Origin: Gemmatimonadota bacterium
Lineage (GTDB): Bacteria > Gemmatimonadota > Gemmatimonadetes > Palauibacterales > Palauibacteraceae
DNA length: 64,000 bases
Direction: 5' to 3'
Assembly (NCBI GenBank): GCA_022826685.1
Contig: JAJDUL010000035.1
Coordinates: 145,193-209,192, forward strand
This document shows, in pieces, positions 1 through 8,793 of the stretch (its first letter is position 1; every line of letters starts with the position of its first letter). The position numbers and the translations under genes were made by a program. The notes under the pieces are model-generated. The model searched no databases. It worked only from the letters and a program-made list of their open reading frames with translations, and was not told where the DNA came from.

Positions 1-536
1 TCCTCGCCGATGGTCTCCGGCACGGGGATGCCGAAGGCAAAGCCCTCCAGCCTGGCCACGGATGTGCGCGTCCCGGCCACTTCCTTGCGGAGTTCAACGA
101 TCTCGCCGCGCAGGCCCTTGATCTCGCTCCGCATCTCGCCGCGCAGGCTCTTCATTTCGCCCCGCACCTCGCCGTGCCGGCCGTGGATCTCACCGCGCAG
201 CTCGTCCCGGACGCCGTGGATCTCGGTCCGAAGTTCATCCCGGACGCCGTGGATCTCGGTCCGAAGCTCGTCCCGGAAGCCTTGGATCTCCCCCCGCAGC
301 TCGCCCCGGACGCCTTGGATCTCCCCCCGCAGCTCATCGCGCAGCCCATCGCACCTGCCGACGATCTCGCTCTTCACCTCCACGCGGGTATCGGCCAGCT
401 CCACGCGGGTATCGGCGAGGTCGCCGGCCAGCCGGTCGAACTTGCCGTCGAGCTTGCGGGAGTTCCACTCCAGCCTCGCGCCCACGCCGAGGATGGCCAC
501 GACCACGGTGATGATTCCGATCACATCAAGTCCCAT
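1..536 (-). CDS. Membrane-anchored hendecad coiled-coil protein (3' end outside window)
   Basis: The frame is open from an ATG at 536 to the window edge, giving at least 178 residues. The N-terminus starts MGLDVIGIITVVVAILGVGA, one hydrophobic segment suited to a membrane anchor. After it come charged helical repeats, first two copies of an ADTRVEL/V-type unit, then about eight 11-residue units of the pattern RDELRGEIQGV or RDELRTEIHGV. An 11-residue period is typical of right-handed (hendecad) coiled coils. The last visible residues, ARLEGFAFGIPVPETIGE, leave the repeat. Function is unknown; similar small proteins are often annotated as coiled-coil hypotheticals. It lies head-to-head with gyrA. 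The underlying DNA is repetitive, so unit number may vary between strains. The opposite strand is also open here, but those frames are low-complexity shadows of the repeat. Confidence 0.72.
   Translation of the reverse strand, partial: MGLDVIGIITVVVAILGVGARLEWNSRKLDGKFDRLAGDLADTRVELADTRVEVKSEIVGRCDGLRDELRGEIQGVRGELRGEIQGFRDELRTEIHGVRDELRTEIHGVRDELRGEIHGRHGEVRGEMKSLRGEMRSEIKGLRGEIVELRKEVAGTRTSVARLEGFAFGIPVPETIGE
173..337. repeat. Five 33-bp tandem units inside the coiled-coil gene
   Basis: Units begin near 173, 206, 239, 272 and 305. Each is 33 bp, containing a core like cggacgccgtggatctc, and encodes 11 residues on the minus strand. Units 206-238 and 239-271 differ at only a few bases. The period is a multiple of three, so gain or loss of a unit keeps the frame. 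Confidence 0.85.
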
Positions 537-644
537 TTCCACGAACGTCCCTGCCGAAGGTTCATGGTTCGGCGCCGTCCCGGCACCGCTACCAACGCCA
601 ACCTCCGGCCGCGTATCAATGTGGGGTCAACCGGGAATCCGGTT

Positions 645-803
645 CAAGCGGAGCCCCGTCCCCGCCTCGTCGTCTGCGGCCACATCCACGACTCCTGGGG
701 CGTCCGCTCCCGAGCCGGTCACACGCCGGTCGTGAAGGCCGGTCCCGGCGGGATCGAATGGCGTCTCGAAAGTCGCGGAATGCCCCGAAACCCGGTAGAT
801 TAG
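645..803 (+). pseudogene. C-terminal fragment of a metallophosphoesterase
   Basis: The plus-strand frame ending at a TAG at 801-803 reads RPRLVVCGHIHDSWG followed by a segment containing VVKAGPGGIEWRL. The GHIH motif followed by a short strand and a closing glycine-rich segment is the usual C-terminus of calcineurin-like metallophosphoesterases, where the two His bind the metal pair. The upstream domain (DxH, GD, GNH motifs) is absent: the DNA before it is non-homologous and then belongs to the minus-strand coiled-coil gene starting at 536. I read this as a decayed or truncated gene. Between 537 and 644 I see no other feature; 804-896 should hold the gyrA promoter and leader but shows no convincing consensus hexamers. 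Confidence 0.5.
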
Positions 804-896
804 AGGGTCTTACCGAGTGCGGCCGGGCTCCCCCGGAGCTGCCATTGGTCGCCGCGTCCTCGAGGATCTCGAAAACGCCAGTTCCAGCGGGAATCC

Positions 897-3440
897 ATGA
901 CCACCGAGAGCATAGAACGCGTCGAGCAGAGACCGCTCGAAGAAGAAATGCGCGAATCGTTCATCGACTACTCGATGAGCGTCATCGTACAGCGCGCCCT
1001 TCCCGACGTCCGCGACGGTCTGAAGCCGGTCCACCGGCGGATCCTGTACGCGATGCACGAGGCCGGCCTCGGCCCGACCCGGCCCTACAGAAAGAGCGCG
1101 ACCGTCGTCGGCGACGTGATCGGAAAATACCACCCGCACGGCGATTCGGCGGTCTACGATTCGCTCGTCCGGATGGCCCAGGAGTTTTCGCTCCGTTATC
1201 CGCTCGTCGACGGGCAGGGCAACTTCGGGTCCGTGGACGGCGACTCCGCCGCGGCCTATCGCTACACCGAGGCCCGGCTGCACGGGTTCGCGAGCGAACT
1301 GCTCGGCGATATCGACAAGGACACGGTCGACCACACGCCGAACTTCGATGATCGGCTGCAGGAACCGACGGTGCTGCCCTCCGCGCTCCCCAACCTCCTC
1401 GTCAACGGCTCGTCCGGCATCGCGGTGGGCATGGCCACGAACATCCCCCCGCACAACCTCCGCGAGGTGGCCGCGGCCTGTCACCGCCTCATCGAGGTGC
1501 CCGACACGACGCTCGACGAGCTGATGGAGATCATCCGCGGTCCCGACTTCCCGACGGGGGGCACGATCTTCGGCGGGGCCGGGATCCGCGAAGCCTACCG
1601 GCTGGGCCGCGGCCGGGTCGTGATGCGCGCGAAGGCCGACATCGAGGAGGGACGGGACGGTCGCGACCGCATCATCGTCCGCGAGATCCCCTTCATGGTG
1701 AACAAGACCCGCCTCATCGAGCAGATCGCGGGTCTCGTGCGCGACAAGAAGGTCACGGACATCTCCGACCTCCGCGACGAGTCCGACCGCGACGGGATCC
1801 GGGTCGTCATCGAACTGAAACGCGATGCGGTGCCGCAGATCGTCCTGAACCAGCTCTTCAAGGGCACGCAGCTGCAGTCCACCTTCGGCGTCATCATGCT
1901 CGCGCTCGTCAACGGCGAGCCGCAGGTGATGGATCTCAAGACGATGCTCGGGCACTTCCTCGAGCACCGGCACGAGGTCGTCGAGCGGCGGACGCGCTTC
2001 GAGTACGGCGTGGCGAAGGACCGGGAACACGTCCTCGAGGGGCTCAAGGTCGCGGTCGACCACATCGACGAAGTCATCCGCATCATCCGCGCCTCCCCCG
2101 AGACCGAGGTCGCGGGCGCGGAACTCCGGTCGGCCTTCGATCTCAGCCAGCGCCAGGCCGACGCGATCCTGAACATGCGGCTCGCGCGCCTCACGGGCCT
2201 CGAAATCGAGAAACTCGAGGAGGAGTTGGAGAAGGTCCGCGCGCGCCGGCAGGAACTCGAGACCATCCTCGCCTCGCGCGCCCGGCGGATGGAGATCGTC
2301 GGGGAGGAGCTTTCGACCCTCGTCGACAAGTTCGGCGACGAGCGCCGCACCGAGATCGTGCCCGACACCTCGGACCTCACGGACGAGGACCTCATCGCGG
2401 AAGAGCGGATGGTCATCACCGTCTCGCACTCGGGTTACATCAAGCGCATCGAGCCTGCGGTCTACCGGGCGCAGCGGCGCGGCGGGCGCGGGATCGCGGG
2501 CATGGGCACGAAGGAAGAGGACTGGGTCGAGCACCTCTTCCTCGCCTCGACCCACGACTACCTCCTCATCTTCACGACCGCGGGCCGCATGTACTGGCTC
2601 AAGGTGTACCAGATCCCGCTTGCACGCCGGACGGCGCGCGGGAAACCGATCGTGAACCTGCTGAGGATGGAGAAGGGCGAGAAGATCGCCTCCATCGTCA
2701 GGGCGCGCGAGTTCTCGGCCGACCGCTTCCTCATCTTCGCGACACGCCGGGGCCTCGTGAAGAAGACCAGCCTCGCCGCGTATCGGAATGTGCGTGCGCC
2801 GGGGCTGCGGGCCATCAACATCCTCGAGGACGACCGCCTCATCGATGTGAAATTGAGTGACGGCTCGAACGATGTGATTCTCGCCACGCGGCGCGGGATG
2901 GCGATCCGTTTCTCGGAGAGCGACGCCCGGGAGATGGGACGAGTGGCCCAGGGCGTGCGCGGTATCCGGCTCTCGGACGATGACACCGTCGTAGGGCTCG
3001 TGGTCGCCCGGCGCGGCGGCTCTCTCCTGACCGCTACAAAGCTCGGGATGGGGAAACGGAGCGAAGTCGACGACTACCGGATCCAGAGGCGCGGCGGCAA
3101 GGGTCTCATCAACCTCAAGCCCACGGAGAAGTCGGGCCTCGTCGCCGCGGTGCGGGAGGTGACGGACGACGACGAGTTGATGTTCGTGACCCGGAACGGC
3201 GTCATCAACCGGCAGCCGGCGGAGGGGATTCGCGTAATCGGACGCAATACAATGGGGGTGCGGCTCGTTTCCCTCGACGAGGGGGACGAACTCGTGGACG
3301 TCGCGAGCCTGATCGATCCGATCGGCGCGGATCCGGCGGCGGACGACGATGTCGAGGCCGATGCTGTTGACGGTGCCGAGGCCGGCGACGTCGAGGGCGG
3401 TGCTGACGTCGAGGCCGGCGACGTCGAGGCCGCCGAGTGA
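897..3440 (+). CDS. gyrA: DNA gyrase subunit A
   Basis: An 847-residue GyrA that with GyrB introduces negative supercoils by passing one duplex through a double-strand break. Visible landmarks: the quinolone-determining stretch [10 protein letters not shown] with Ser84 and Asp88 in the susceptible state, catalytic Tyr123 in AYRYTEAR, and the GyrA-box QRRGGRG at 526-532 that marks the DNA-wrapping C-terminal beta-pinwheel and separates it from ParC. A second box-like QRRGGKG lies at 730-736 in a later blade. The final 40 or so residues are an Asp/Glu/Ala/Val-rich, repetitive acidic tail. The start is the ATG at 897. The stop overlaps the GTG start of the next gene, so translation is probably coupled. 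gyrB is not in this window. Confidence 0.97.
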   Translation: MTTESIERVEQRPLEEEMRESFIDYSMSVIVQRALPDVRDGLKPVHRRILYAMHEAGLGPTRPYRKSATVVGDVIGKYHPHGDSAVYDSLVRMAQEFSLRYPLVDGQGNFGSVDGDSAAAYRYTEARLHGFASELLGDIDKDTVDHTPNFDDRLQEPTVLPSALPNLLVNGSSGIAVGMATNIPPHNLREVAAACHRLIEVPDTTLDELMEIIRGPDFPTGGTIFGGAGIREAYRLGRGRVVMRAKADIEEGRDGRDRIIVREIPFMVNKTRLIEQIAGLVRDKKVTDISDLRDESDRDGIRVVIELKRDAVPQIVLNQLFKGTQLQSTFGVIMLALVNGEPQVMDLKTMLGHFLEHRHEVVERRTRFEYGVAKDREHVLEGLKVAVDHIDEVIRIIRASPETEVAGAELRSAFDLSQRQADAILNMRLARLTGLEIEKLEEELEKVRARRQELETILASRARRMEIVGEELSTLVDKFGDERRTEIVPDTSDLTDEDLIAEERMVITVSHSGYIKRIEPAVYRAQRRGGRGIAGMGTKEEDWVEHLFLASTHDYLLIFTTAGRMYWLKVYQIPLARRTARGKPIVNLLRMEKGEKIASIVRAREFSADRFLIFATRRGLVKKTSLAAYRNVRAPGLRAINILEDDRLIDVKLSDGSNDVILATRRGMAIRFSESDAREMGRVAQGVRGIRLSDDDTVVGLVVARRGGSLLTATKLGMGKRSEVDDYRIQRRGGKGLINLKPTEKSGLVAAVREVTDDDELMFVTRNGVINRQPAEGIRVIGRNTMGVRLVSLDEGDELVDVASLIDPIGADPAADDDVEADAVDGAEAGDVEGGADVEAGDVEAAE

Positions 3441-4435
3441 CCGGCGCGACCGCGACCCTCGTTTCACTCGCCGACGTCGAAGCCGCGCACGAGCGGATTC
3501 GCGGAGCGGTCCGGCGCACGCCGCTGATCCCCGCCCCGTTCCCTCGGGCGGGCGGGCGCGGCGCGACCGATGCGCCGGACGGCGTGTGGCTGAAGTGCGA
3601 GAACCTCCAGCGCGTCTCCGCCTTCAAGGCGCGCGGCGCGTACAACTACGTGAGCCGGCTCTCGCCGGAGGAACGGGCCGCCGGGCTCCTCACCTACTCG
3701 TCCGGCAATCACGCGCAGGCGGTGGCGTGGACCGCCCGGGCGTTCGGCGTGCCGGCGCGGATCGTGATGCCCGTCGATGCCCCGGACGTGAAGCGGGAGG
3801 CGACGATTGCCCTCGGGGCGGAGGTCGAACTCGAAGGCACGACGTCGTCCGAGCGCAAGGCGCGCGCCGAGCAGATTCAGCGGGAACTCGGCGGGACGAT
3901 GGTGCCGCCGTTCGACGACCCGGACATCATCGCGGGGCAGGGGACCGTGGCGCTCGAGGTCATCGAGCAACTCGGCTCCCGGGAACCGGGGATGGTGCTG
4001 GCTCCGATCGGCGGCGGCGGGCAGCTGTCGGGCGTCGCCGCCGTCGTGCGGCGGCGATGTCCGGAGGCCGAAGTGATCGGCGTCGAGCCCGCGGGGGCGG
4101 CCTCGATGCTGCGCTCGATCGAGCACGGCGCGCCCGTCACCCTCGACCGCGTATCCACCGTCGCCGACGGCCTCAAGCCGGTACGCCCCGGCGACCTCAC
4201 CTTCGCCCACTGCCGCGACCTGGTGGACCGCGTCATCACGGTCGACGACGAGGCGATCCGGGACGCCGTGCGCTGGCTCTTCGGCCTGCGGCTCGTGGTG
4301 GAGCCCTCCGGAGCGGCCACGGTGGCCGCGCTGCTCAACAGCGCCGTGGCACCCGCGGCACGGGGAGAGACCGTGGCGATCCTCTCCGGCGGCAACATCG
4401 AGCCCGCGCTCCTCGCGGACTGGATCGGCGGTTGA
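3437..4435 (+). CDS. Threonine/serine dehydratase-like PLP enzyme
   Basis: A 332-residue fold-type II PLP enzyme. The PLP lysine is Lys64 in [20 protein letters not shown] and the phosphate-binding GGGGQLSG loop follow. Family members deaminate L-threonine to 2-oxobutanoate and L-serine to pyruvate, or racemise serine. There is no C-terminal ACT regulatory domain, so it matches the short catabolic (TdcB-like) or serine racemase form rather than biosynthetic IlvA. It starts at GTG 3437, overlapping the gyrA stop, and ends in a TGATG overlap with the HAD gene. Substrate cannot be fixed from sequence. Confidence 0.88.
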   Translation: MTGATATLVSLADVEAAHERIRGAVRRTPLIPAPFPRAGGRGATDAPDGVWLKCENLQRVSAFKARGAYNYVSRLSPEERAAGLLTYSSGNHAQAVAWTARAFGVPARIVMPVDAPDVKREATIALGAEVELEGTTSSERKARAEQIQRELGGTMVPPFDDPDIIAGQGTVALEVIEQLGSREPGMVLAPIGGGGQLSGVAAVVRRRCPEAEVIGVEPAGAASMLRSIEHGAPVTLDRVSTVADGLKPVRPGDLTFAHCRDLVDRVITVDDEAIRDAVRWLFGLRLVVEPSGAATVAALLNSAVAPAARGETVAILSGGNIEPALLADWIGG

Positions 4436-5148
4436 TGGTCTCCAACGGGGCTGGCGCCTCGAAGCTCGTGTTGTTCGACATCGACGGGACGCTCGTGCAC
4501 GCGGCGGGGGTCGGCCGCTCCGCCATCGAGGGCGCGATGATCGAAGTGTACGGGACACCCGGACCCATCGACGACCTCCCCTTCGACGGGATGACGGACC
4601 CTCAGATCGTGCGCACGCTCCTCCGCGCCGAAGGCCTGTCGGAGGACGAGATCGCGCCGGGGTTCGACCGGCTCTGGCCCGTGTACGCGGCGCGGCTCGA
4701 AGACGAAATCGACGAGCGGCGCGACCGGATGCGCCCGACGCCGGGCGTCCCCGAGATCCTCGATGCGCTCGAGGCGGAGGGCGCGGCGCTCGGCCTCCTG
4801 ACGGGCAACATCGTCGCCGGCGCCGAGGGAAAGCTGTCGGCGGTCGGGCTCTGGCGCCGCTTTCCGTTCGGCGCCTTCGGCTGCGACGACGCGGACCGGA
4901 ACCGCCTGCCGCCCATCGCGCTCGAGCGGGCCTTCCGCCATACGGGGACGCGGTACGGCCCCGGCCGCACCTGGATCGTCGGGGACACGCCGCACGACAT
5001 CGAGTGTGCCCGCGGGTCCGGCCTGTTCGTGCTCGCCGTGGCCACCGGACGCTTCTCCGTGGACGATCTTCGCCGGGCCGGCGCCGACGAAGTCCTTCCT
5101 TCGCTCCGGGACACCGGCCGCGCGATGTCGGCTCTGGCACGCGCATGA
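4435..5148 (+). CDS. HAD-superfamily hydrolase, phosphoglycolate phosphatase-like
   Basis: A 237-residue HAD protein. Motif I is DIDGT with nucleophile Asp15 and acid/base Asp17, motif II sits in LLTGN, and motif IV is VGDTPHDIECA with the Mg-binding acidic residues. The helical cap between motifs I and II resembles the phosphoglycolate phosphatase/beta-phosphoglucomutase type. The likely reaction is phosphomonoester hydrolysis of a small metabolite; the substrate is unknown. The ATG at 4435 overlaps the previous TGA, and its own stop overlaps the next ATG, placing it in the gyrA transcript. Confidence 0.85.
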   Translation: MVSNGAGASKLVLFDIDGTLVHAAGVGRSAIEGAMIEVYGTPGPIDDLPFDGMTDPQIVRTLLRAEGLSEDEIAPGFDRLWPVYAARLEDEIDERRDRMRPTPGVPEILDALEAEGAALGLLTGNIVAGAEGKLSAVGLWRRFPFGAFGCDDADRNRLPPIALERAFRHTGTRYGPGRTWIVGDTPHDIECARGSGLFVLAVATGRFSVDDLRRAGADEVLPSLRDTGRAMSALARA

Positions 5149-6560
5149 ACCGGGACTCGAAAGGCGACCCGAAGGCCTATCGATTCGATGTCCGCCTCGC
5201 GGGCGAGCCGGTGCGGCCGCAGGTCTCCGTCGTCTGTTCGCCGGCCGGGGTTCACTTCGAGGACCGGCAGATCCCGCTCGCATCCGTCTTCTGGGTATCG
5301 AGGCGGGCCGGCCTCATTCTCGTCTTCGCCCGGCAGGAATCCGTCGCCTTCTTCGGGGAGAGCGGAGACCTGGAGGACTTCGCCCGCAGCGTGGAACGGG
5401 GGAGCGACGTGGCGGGCCGGCGATCCCTTCTCCGACCGCTGGCCGCGGACGTCGTCGTGTGTACCGCCGGCACCGAGATCGCCGGGACGATCGGCGACGC
5501 GCCCCTCGAGGGGCTTTACCTCGCGGTGTTCACGCGGCGGGGGCTGCATCTCTTCGCCGAAGAGCACGAGTACACCCTTAGCTGGCCGACCGAGCACGCG
5601 GCCGAGGCCGCCGCCGACGCTGATGGAGATGGCCGTCCCGTCCTCGAACTCGCCAAGGGGGACGCGTCCTTCGAGATTCGCTATCTCTTCCCGGAGGAAA
5701 TCCGCGCCGTCCTGGAGGTCGCCGGCTCCGTCCCCGCGCCTCCGGACACCGACGACGCCCTGGAGATGTTCGACAAGGGGGAAGTCGCACGCCCGGTGCG
5801 GACGCGGCTGCCCGATTTCTCCGTGGGCGCGGACACGCTGCAACGGGTGTGCGAGGCGGCGGTCGACCGCGTGCGGATCGACCCTTCGATCGGCGAGAGC
5901 TTCGATCGGCGCTACTTCGAGCGGCACTTCCGGACGCTCGGTGAGATGGCGCTCGGGCCCCTCATGCTGCGGCGCTCCGCCGCGCTCGAAGCCGACTCCG
6001 TCGCCGGCGCCGTTCAGGCCATGGATGCGGAGCAGATGCGGCAGGACGCGATCGCCGCGTTTCGGGGTGTCACCGAAGAGTTGGCGCGAGTGTACGCGGC
6101 CGAAGTACAGGCGATCGTCAGGACCAGGCGTCTCGACCGGGACAAGGGCGAGAAGGCGTTGGCCGCCGCGGGCGAGCCCGCCTTGCGGGAGACGACGTCA
6201 AAGTACATCGATGCCCTGAGCCCGGCGTTCGACGCCACCCTGGCCCGGCAGCAGCTCCTCCTGCAGCAGTTGCACGCGCGCGATCTCGCGCCGCCGGAGG
6301 CGGAGGAAGCGAGCGTCGAGGAGGCGATCCGGGCCTGGAAGGACGAGGTGACGAAGCTCGACCGGGCGTACGTGTCCGCGGCCGAGGCGGCGCTCGTCGA
6401 AATCGGGGCCCTGTGGTCCGATCGCATGATCCCCGGCCTCCGGGCGCTGGCAGCCCTTCGCGCCCGGCGCTTGTCGAAGCGGGGCCGATGGGCGATTCTC
6501 GCGATAGTGGCGTTCTTCGCCGCTGCAGCGCTGGCCTGGCTGGCCCGCGACCTGATTTAG
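5145..6560 (+). CDS. Uncharacterised protein with a single C-terminal membrane helix
   Basis: A 471-residue protein I do not recognise. The first 200 residues are beta-rich and mixed in character. About 240-440 are helical and highly charged with long alpha segments. The only hydrophobic helix is at the very end (WAILAIVAFFAAAALAWLA), so it should be tail-anchored with the bulk in the cytoplasm. There is no signal peptide. It starts at ATG 5145 (ATGA overlap with the HAD gene) and is followed 17 bp later by the DsbA-like gene. The position suggests a link to envelope or disulfide biology, but that is only context. Confidence 0.75.
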   Translation: MNRDSKGDPKAYRFDVRLAGEPVRPQVSVVCSPAGVHFEDRQIPLASVFWVSRRAGLILVFARQESVAFFGESGDLEDFARSVERGSDVAGRRSLLRPLAADVVVCTAGTEIAGTIGDAPLEGLYLAVFTRRGLHLFAEEHEYTLSWPTEHAAEAAADADGDGRPVLELAKGDASFEIRYLFPEEIRAVLEVAGSVPAPPDTDDALEMFDKGEVARPVRTRLPDFSVGADTLQRVCEAAVDRVRIDPSIGESFDRRYFERHFRTLGEMALGPLMLRRSAALEADSVAGAVQAMDAEQMRQDAIAAFRGVTEELARVYAAEVQAIVRTRRLDRDKGEKALAAAGEPALRETTSKYIDALSPAFDATLARQQLLLQQLHARDLAPPEAEEASVEEAIRAWKDEVTKLDRAYVSAAEAALVEIGALWSDRMIPGLRALAALRARRLSKRGRWAILAIVAFFAAAALAWLARDLI

Positions 6561-6577
6561 GACAGGGAGTACGACAG

Positions 6578-7342
6578 ATGGCAAGGAAGATGGCACAACA
6601 ACAGAGCGCTCCTCCGCGCAAGAACCGGTGGTTCCCGATCGCCCTGGTCGTCATCGTGGCCGCCGGCGGGTACTGGCTCTTCGTGGGAGGCGGACAGGGC
6701 GGCTCGGGTCCGCCCGCGACGCACCCGGACCTTCTCGAGGTCCTGGCCGAGGCCGAGCCCGATGCGTCCGTCGGCGTGCCGATCGGGCCCGAGTCCGCGC
6801 CGATCACGATCGAGGAGTTCTACGACCCTTCCTGCCCCTACTGCGCGAGTTTCGCGGGCTTCGCCGGCAAGCTGCTGCGCCAGAACTACGTCGAGACCGC
6901 GAACGCTCCCGTGCGCTGGGTCTCGTACGACTACATGGTCGGTTTCCCCAACTCCGTCGCGGCCTCGCTGGCCGCGCGCTGCGCGGGTGAGCAGGGACTC
7001 TACTGGCCGGTGCACGACCTCATCCTCTCCCGCCAGACGCAGTGGTATCAGCTCGGCGACCCCGCCAACGCCATCGCCGAGATCGCGACGCAGGCCGGCG
7101 TCGATGCCGATGCCTGGAACGCGTGCATGCGCGAGCGCCGCCCCCTCGAGGATATCGCCAGGTCGCATCAGTTCGGCGTGTCGCGCGGGGTGAACTCCAC
7201 CCCCACGCTCTTTGTCGACGGCGTGCGGGTGGACCTCCAGGGCGTGGAACCCTACACGCACATCGAGGGCCTCATCCAGGCCCGGATCGAGGCGCTCTCC
7301 TCCGGGGACGATCCTTCGGAGAGCGAAGAGGGAGCACCGTAA
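6578..7342 (+). CDS. Membrane-anchored DsbA-like thiol oxidoreductase
   Basis: A 254-residue protein. Residues 18-36 form an N-terminal signal anchor, placing a thioredoxin-fold domain outside the membrane. The redox motif is CPYC (Cys86 and Cys89), preceded by FYDPS. A cis-proline loop (NSTPTLFVDG) and the inserted helical domain fit the DsbA/DsbG-like thioredoxin_4 family. The ATG at 6578 is chosen because it has a gacagggag Shine-Dalgarno-like stretch just upstream. The VKOR gene follows 3 bp after the stop. Together they form a donor-reoxidant pair for periplasmic disulfide formation, as in organisms that lack DsbB. Confidence 0.88.
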   Translation: MARKMAQQQSAPPRKNRWFPIALVVIVAAGGYWLFVGGGQGGSGPPATHPDLLEVLAEAEPDASVGVPIGPESAPITIEEFYDPSCPYCASFAGFAGKLLRQNYVETANAPVRWVSYDYMVGFPNSVAASLAARCAGEQGLYWPVHDLILSRQTQWYQLGDPANAIAEIATQAGVDADAWNACMRERRPLEDIARSHQFGVSRGVNSTPTLFVDGVRVDLQGVEPYTHIEGLIQARIEALSSGDDPSESEEGAP

Positions 7343-7345
7343 CCC

Positions 7346-7783
7346 ATGAGTGAGTTGAACCGGCGCCGGGGGATCGCGCTCCTGGCGCTGGCCGGGCTCT
7401 TCCTCTCCACCTACCTCTTCCTCTACGCGCTCGGCTACTACGGCGAGCTTGCGTGCGGCGCGGGCGGCTGCGATCTCGTGCAGGGGTCGCGCTGGGCCCG
7501 CTTCCTCGGATTCCCCGTGGCCGGCTGGGGCGTGGGCTGGTACGTGGCCGTGTTCGGCGTCTCGATGCTGGGGACCCGGGACGGCATCGGCGCCGCGGGC
7601 TGGATCCCGCGCGTGCTGGCCGTGCTCGCCCTGGGCGGACTCGCCTTCACGATCTACCTCACGGCGCTGGAACTCTGGGTCATCCACGCCATCTGCCGCT
7701 GGTGCGTGGGAAGCGCCGTCATCACCCTCGGCATCTTCCTCCTCACCCTCCCCGACTTCCGCGCGCTCCGTCGCCCGGGCTGA
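7346..7783 (+). CDS. Vitamin K epoxide reductase (VKOR) family protein
   Basis: A 145-residue integral membrane protein with four predicted helices. The loop cysteine pair is Cys37/Cys42 in CGAGGCDLVQ and the active-site pair is Cys117/Cys120 in CRWC, the classic VKOR arrangement. Bacterial VKOR reoxidises a DsbA-like partner and passes electrons to quinone. The partner here is the gene immediately upstream. The stop codon lies inside a strong GC hairpin, so this is probably the last gene of the gyrA transcript. Confidence 0.9.
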   Translation: MSELNRRRGIALLALAGLFLSTYLFLYALGYYGELACGAGGCDLVQGSRWARFLGFPVAGWGVGWYVAVFGVSMLGTRDGIGAAGWIPRVLAVLALGGLAFTIYLTALELWVIHAICRWCVGSAVITLGIFLLTLPDFRALRRPG

Positions 7784-7794
7784 CGCGCCCGGGC
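7773..7794. terminator. GC-rich hairpin between convergent genes
   Basis: Two copies of the self-complementary octamer gcccgggc (7773-7780 and 7787-7794) flank a 6-nt loop and straddle the VKOR stop codon. The creatininase-family gene converges from the other side and ends at 7799. There is no T-run, so a bidirectional terminator is likely but not proven. Confidence 0.45.
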
Positions 7795-7798
7795 CGGA

Positions 7799-8752
7799 TC
7801 AGGAGCCTGGGGGGCGAAGTTCGTTCCAGCGTTCGATGAACGCCACCGCGGCTCCGACGAAGATCTCGGTGGCGATTCGGCCGCGTTCCACGGTGGCTCC
7901 GGCCGGATGACGCGTGCCCCACACGCCCGTGGACGACATCTCCGCGGACGATGTCCCCTTGCCGGTCGACTCGTCCTTGAGTCCCTCGGCGAGGAACACC
8001 GCAAGCGCCGTCGGATCGCCCGCCAGCACATCGGGGAGCATCGCCTCCAGGTGCGCCGGCATCGTGACCTCCGCCGGGATCGCCGCCTCGATGTCCACCA
8101 GCGTCGGCATGAGGTAGAGCGAACTCGAGGTCTCGGGTGTCCCGCCGTGACGGTCGAGTTCGTCGGGCGGCGGCGTCGGGACGGAGGCCATCCGGTCCCG
8201 ATCCCGGAACGGCCCCGACACCGCGCCCAGATCGACCGCGATCCCCGCCGTCTCCTGGTTGATGCGGTCCACGATGAACGTCGTGATGGCGCGGTTCCCG
8301 CCGTGCGCGTTCAACATCAGGAAGCGCTTGAATCCGTGCGCGATGAGGCTCTTCACCGCCTCGACGTACACCTCCTGTATGAGCGTGGAGGGCAGCGTGA
8401 TCGTCCCCTCGAACCCCATGTGATACGGGGACTGTCCCGGCAGGAGGATCGGAGCCACGAGGACGTCGGCCTGCTGCGCCACGAGCTTCGCCTGCTCGAC
8501 GCCGTTCAGGTAGTCGGTGCCGATCGGAAGGTGGTTGCCGTGCTGTTCCAGCGCGGCGACCGGGATCAGGACCATGTCGCTGCGCGCGAGAAAGTCCCGC
8601 ACCTCCGGCACGGTCATGTGGGGCAGGTAGTTCTTCACCTTCTCCTGCGTCCACAGCGGATTCGTCTGCGGGTTCGCCTGCGCGACGGCCGCGTGGGCGG
8701 CCGCCGCCGGAGCGAGGGCAAGGGACAGGAAGACGGGCAGAGATCGTCGCAT
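7799..8752 (-). CDS. Secreted creatininase-family amidohydrolase
   Basis: A 317-residue protein with an N-terminal Sec signal (MRRSLPVFLSLALAPAAAAHA). The mature part carries the creatininase-family metal motifs ALEQHGNHLPIGTD and NAHGGN. The family hydrolyses cyclic amides such as creatinine or deformylates small metabolites (MftE-like members). Export of a creatininase-family member is less common than the cytoplasmic form. The substrate is unknown. It is preceded by the sigma factor gene on the same strand with a 40-bp gap. Confidence 0.85.
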   Translation of the reverse strand: MRRSLPVFLSLALAPAAAAHAAVAQANPQTNPLWTQEKVKNYLPHMTVPEVRDFLARSDMVLIPVAALEQHGNHLPIGTDYLNGVEQAKLVAQQADVLVAPILLPGQSPYHMGFEGTITLPSTLIQEVYVEAVKSLIAHGFKRFLMLNAHGGNRAITTFIVDRINQETAGIAVDLGAVSGPFRDRDRMASVPTPPPDELDRHGGTPETSSSLYLMPTLVDIEAAIPAEVTMPAHLEAMLPDVLAGDPTALAVFLAEGLKDESTGKGTSSAEMSSTGVWGTRHPAGATVERGRIATEIFVGAAVAFIERWNELRPPGS

Positions 8753-8793
8753 GGGACCTGCTCCTGTCAGAGGGTCACGCGGCCCCCGGGGTC

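Noticed and set aside
173..337. 33-bp repeats considered as a CRISPR array
   Set aside because: The units are tandem without spacers and form an in-frame protein repeat. No cas genes occur in the window.
10..735. Plus-strand Ser/Arg-rich frame over the repeat region
   Set aside because: It reads the same 33-bp repeats in a poor frame (SPRSSSRTPWI units) with no domain. The minus strand gives a membrane anchor and coiled coil.
810..3467. Long open frame on the minus strand opposite gyrA (885 codons)
   Set aside because: It is a shadow of gyrA. The product is low-complexity with Arg/Asp/His bias and no domain, as expected from GC-rich codon third positions.
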